In this document: piece after piece, positions 62,801 through 64,000 of the stretch
Layout: the number at the start of each line of letters is the position of its first letter
Position numbering within the stretch: the first letter of the stretch is position 1
Source: Hemibagrus wyckioides
Taxonomy: Eukaryota; Chordata; Actinopteri; Siluriformes; Bagridae
Direction: 5' to 3'
Length of the DNA stretch: 64,000 nt
Assembly: GCF_019097595.1 (NCBI RefSeq)
Contig: NC_080718.1
Coordinates: 14,740,657 to 14,804,656, forward strand
Program-made: the position numbers and the translations under genes
Notes under the pieces: model-generated
Told to the model about the DNA's origin: nothing
Databases searched by the model: none
What the model saw: the letters and a program-made list of their open reading frames with translations, nothing else

Positions 62801-63842
62801 TCATTTCATACATTCATTCAGCAGCTTGTATTACTTGCTAGTCAGGTTTTTTTTTTTGACTGTGTGGGTGGCTTTCACTCCTCAAGAATGTTCAGCACTA
62901 TAATACATACACTGGGCAATGGACAGTGGTCACTGTTCACCCAGATAAACGCATAGTCATCTAAGTAGATCAGTTTTCAATTCAATGCTTTATAACGGTC
63001 TCTGTCTCTGTTGTGTGCTGCAGAGGTCGGACCCTCAGCTTCTTGCCCAGTTTTACTATGCAGATGAAGAGCTGAACCAGGTGGCCTCGGAGCTGGATAG
63101 TCTGGACGGCAGGAAGGACCCTCAGAGATGCACACTGCTTGTCAACCAGTTCCGCTCGTGCCAGGTTGGGTTTCTCATAAGTTTCTCGCTGCAGGAGGAT
63201 CACTGCATTGTTTTGTGAAATCATTGTAAGCCTTAAATGCACACAGTCGCTTCATTATAACTATGTTGAAAGTTCTTTCTGTGTTCCTTTTATTCTTTTC
63301 TAGGACAACGTGCTGAATATCATAAACCACATCATGGATGAGTGTATACCAGAAGACAGAGCAAACAGAGACTTCTGTGTGAAATTTCCAGAAGAGATCC
63401 GCCATGACAACCTTGCAGGACAGCTATGGTTTGGGGCAGAGGTACATTCAAATGACCTGACAATTGTTAGGTCTTCACTTGGCTTTAATACATGTAGTCC
63501 TAAAACTGTTTCTCTGTCCTCTGAGGTGAATAAGTGCATGCTATGTGGTAGCCATAGTACCATTAAGTAACATTGCAAGTTGTACTTAAAGTAAAACATC
63601 CAGTGAATAGCGCTTTTTAAACACCGGCTCTGTGTCCAGTGCCTAGCAGCAGGCTCCATCATCATGAATCGTGAGATTGAGAGTATGGCGATGCGTCCTT
63701 TGGCCAAAGATTTGACCCGTAGTCTGGAGGAGGTGCGCAACATCACCCGTGACCAAGCACTGAGAGACCTTAACTTCTACACAGAGCGCATGAGGGAGGC
63801 GCTGCGCCAGTTCGACAGCCTTTTTGCTGAGTTTGAGCTCAG
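59897..63842 (+). CDS. zfyve28: Lateral signaling target 2 homolog (FYVE domain protein), first four coding exons
   Basis: Endosomal PI3P-binding regulator of EGFR signalling in the family. Exons 59897-59935, 63024-63164, 63304-63441 and 63640-63842 join in phase to 173 residues plus two bases. The open 3' end (AG|gtatac) leads into an intron that leaves the window. [52 protein letters not shown] and [16 protein letters not shown] are near-identical to vertebrate ZFYVE28/LST2 N-termini. The FYVE zinc finger, which is C-terminal in this family, is not in the window. The 3.1-kb first intron holds a GT repeat at 62110-62135 and no other gene. Confidence 0.96.
62110..62135 (+). repeat. GT microsatellite in zfyve28 intron 1
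   Basis: An uninterrupted alternating GT tract of about 26 bases. Nothing else coding was seen between 59936 and 63023. Confidence 0.9.
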
Positions 63843-64000
63843 GTATACATATTGTTCTACTTTTTTTAAATGTTTAAAATATTATAATAATATAATAATG
63901 TCATTAATGCATTATATTTGTAATTACTCATTCAAAGTACTTGTATCATGGATGATCTACATAATCTAAATCCTCTAATAAATGGATTTTTAAAAACTAG

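Overview
This 64 kb window is vertebrate genomic DNA, and everything in it points to a teleost fish. The genes are compact, with many short exons and GT-AG introns. There are abundant dinucleotide repeats and several families of Tc1/mariner elements and tRNA-derived SINEs of the kind common in fish. The mix of Tc1 families suggests an otophysan such as a catfish, but this is only a guess. No bacterial, viral, CRISPR or operon features were seen.

Layout from left to right: the last 24 exons of jmjd1c (+, a KDM3-family JmjC protein) at 1.7-19.8 kb; a gene-poor interval; egr2 (krox20, +) at 27.7-29.2 kb behind a promoter region with two CArG boxes; the single-exon thiol dioxygenase gene ado (-) at 32.4-33.1 kb; a 12 kb transposon-rich desert at 33.4-45.3 kb; znf365 (-) at 45.3-47.1 kb; rtkn2 (+) at 48.5-53.0 kb; cfap99 (-) at 54.1-58.9 kb; and the first four coding exons of zfyve28 (+) at 59.9-63.8 kb, which run off the right edge.

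The order and orientation jmjd1c-egr2-ado-znf365-rtkn2 match human 10q21 read in reverse, except that nrbf2 is missing between jmjd1c and egr2. cfap99-zfyve28, head to head, is a human 4p16.3 pair. The window therefore contains a junction between two blocks that are separate in mammals, lying between the converging 3' ends of rtkn2 and cfap99. The genes are not one pathway. They cover chromatin (jmjd1c), an immediate-early zinc finger factor (egr2), an oxygen-sensing thiol dioxygenase (ado), a zinc-finger/coiled-coil protein (znf365), Rho signalling (rtkn2), cilia (cfap99) and endosomal signalling (zfyve28).

I found no wholly new gene system. The most unusual sequence features are: repeated fold-back Tc1 derivatives whose arms are inverted copies of transposase fragments; a 102-bp perfect palindrome built on a Tc1 end and an AT repeat; an apparent AT-AG intron in cfap99; a FOS-like Ets-plus-CArG element upstream of egr2; and several jmjd1c 3' splice sites embedded in TG repeats. 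All exon models were assembled by hand from splice consensus, reading phase and remembered protein families. No alignment or search was run.
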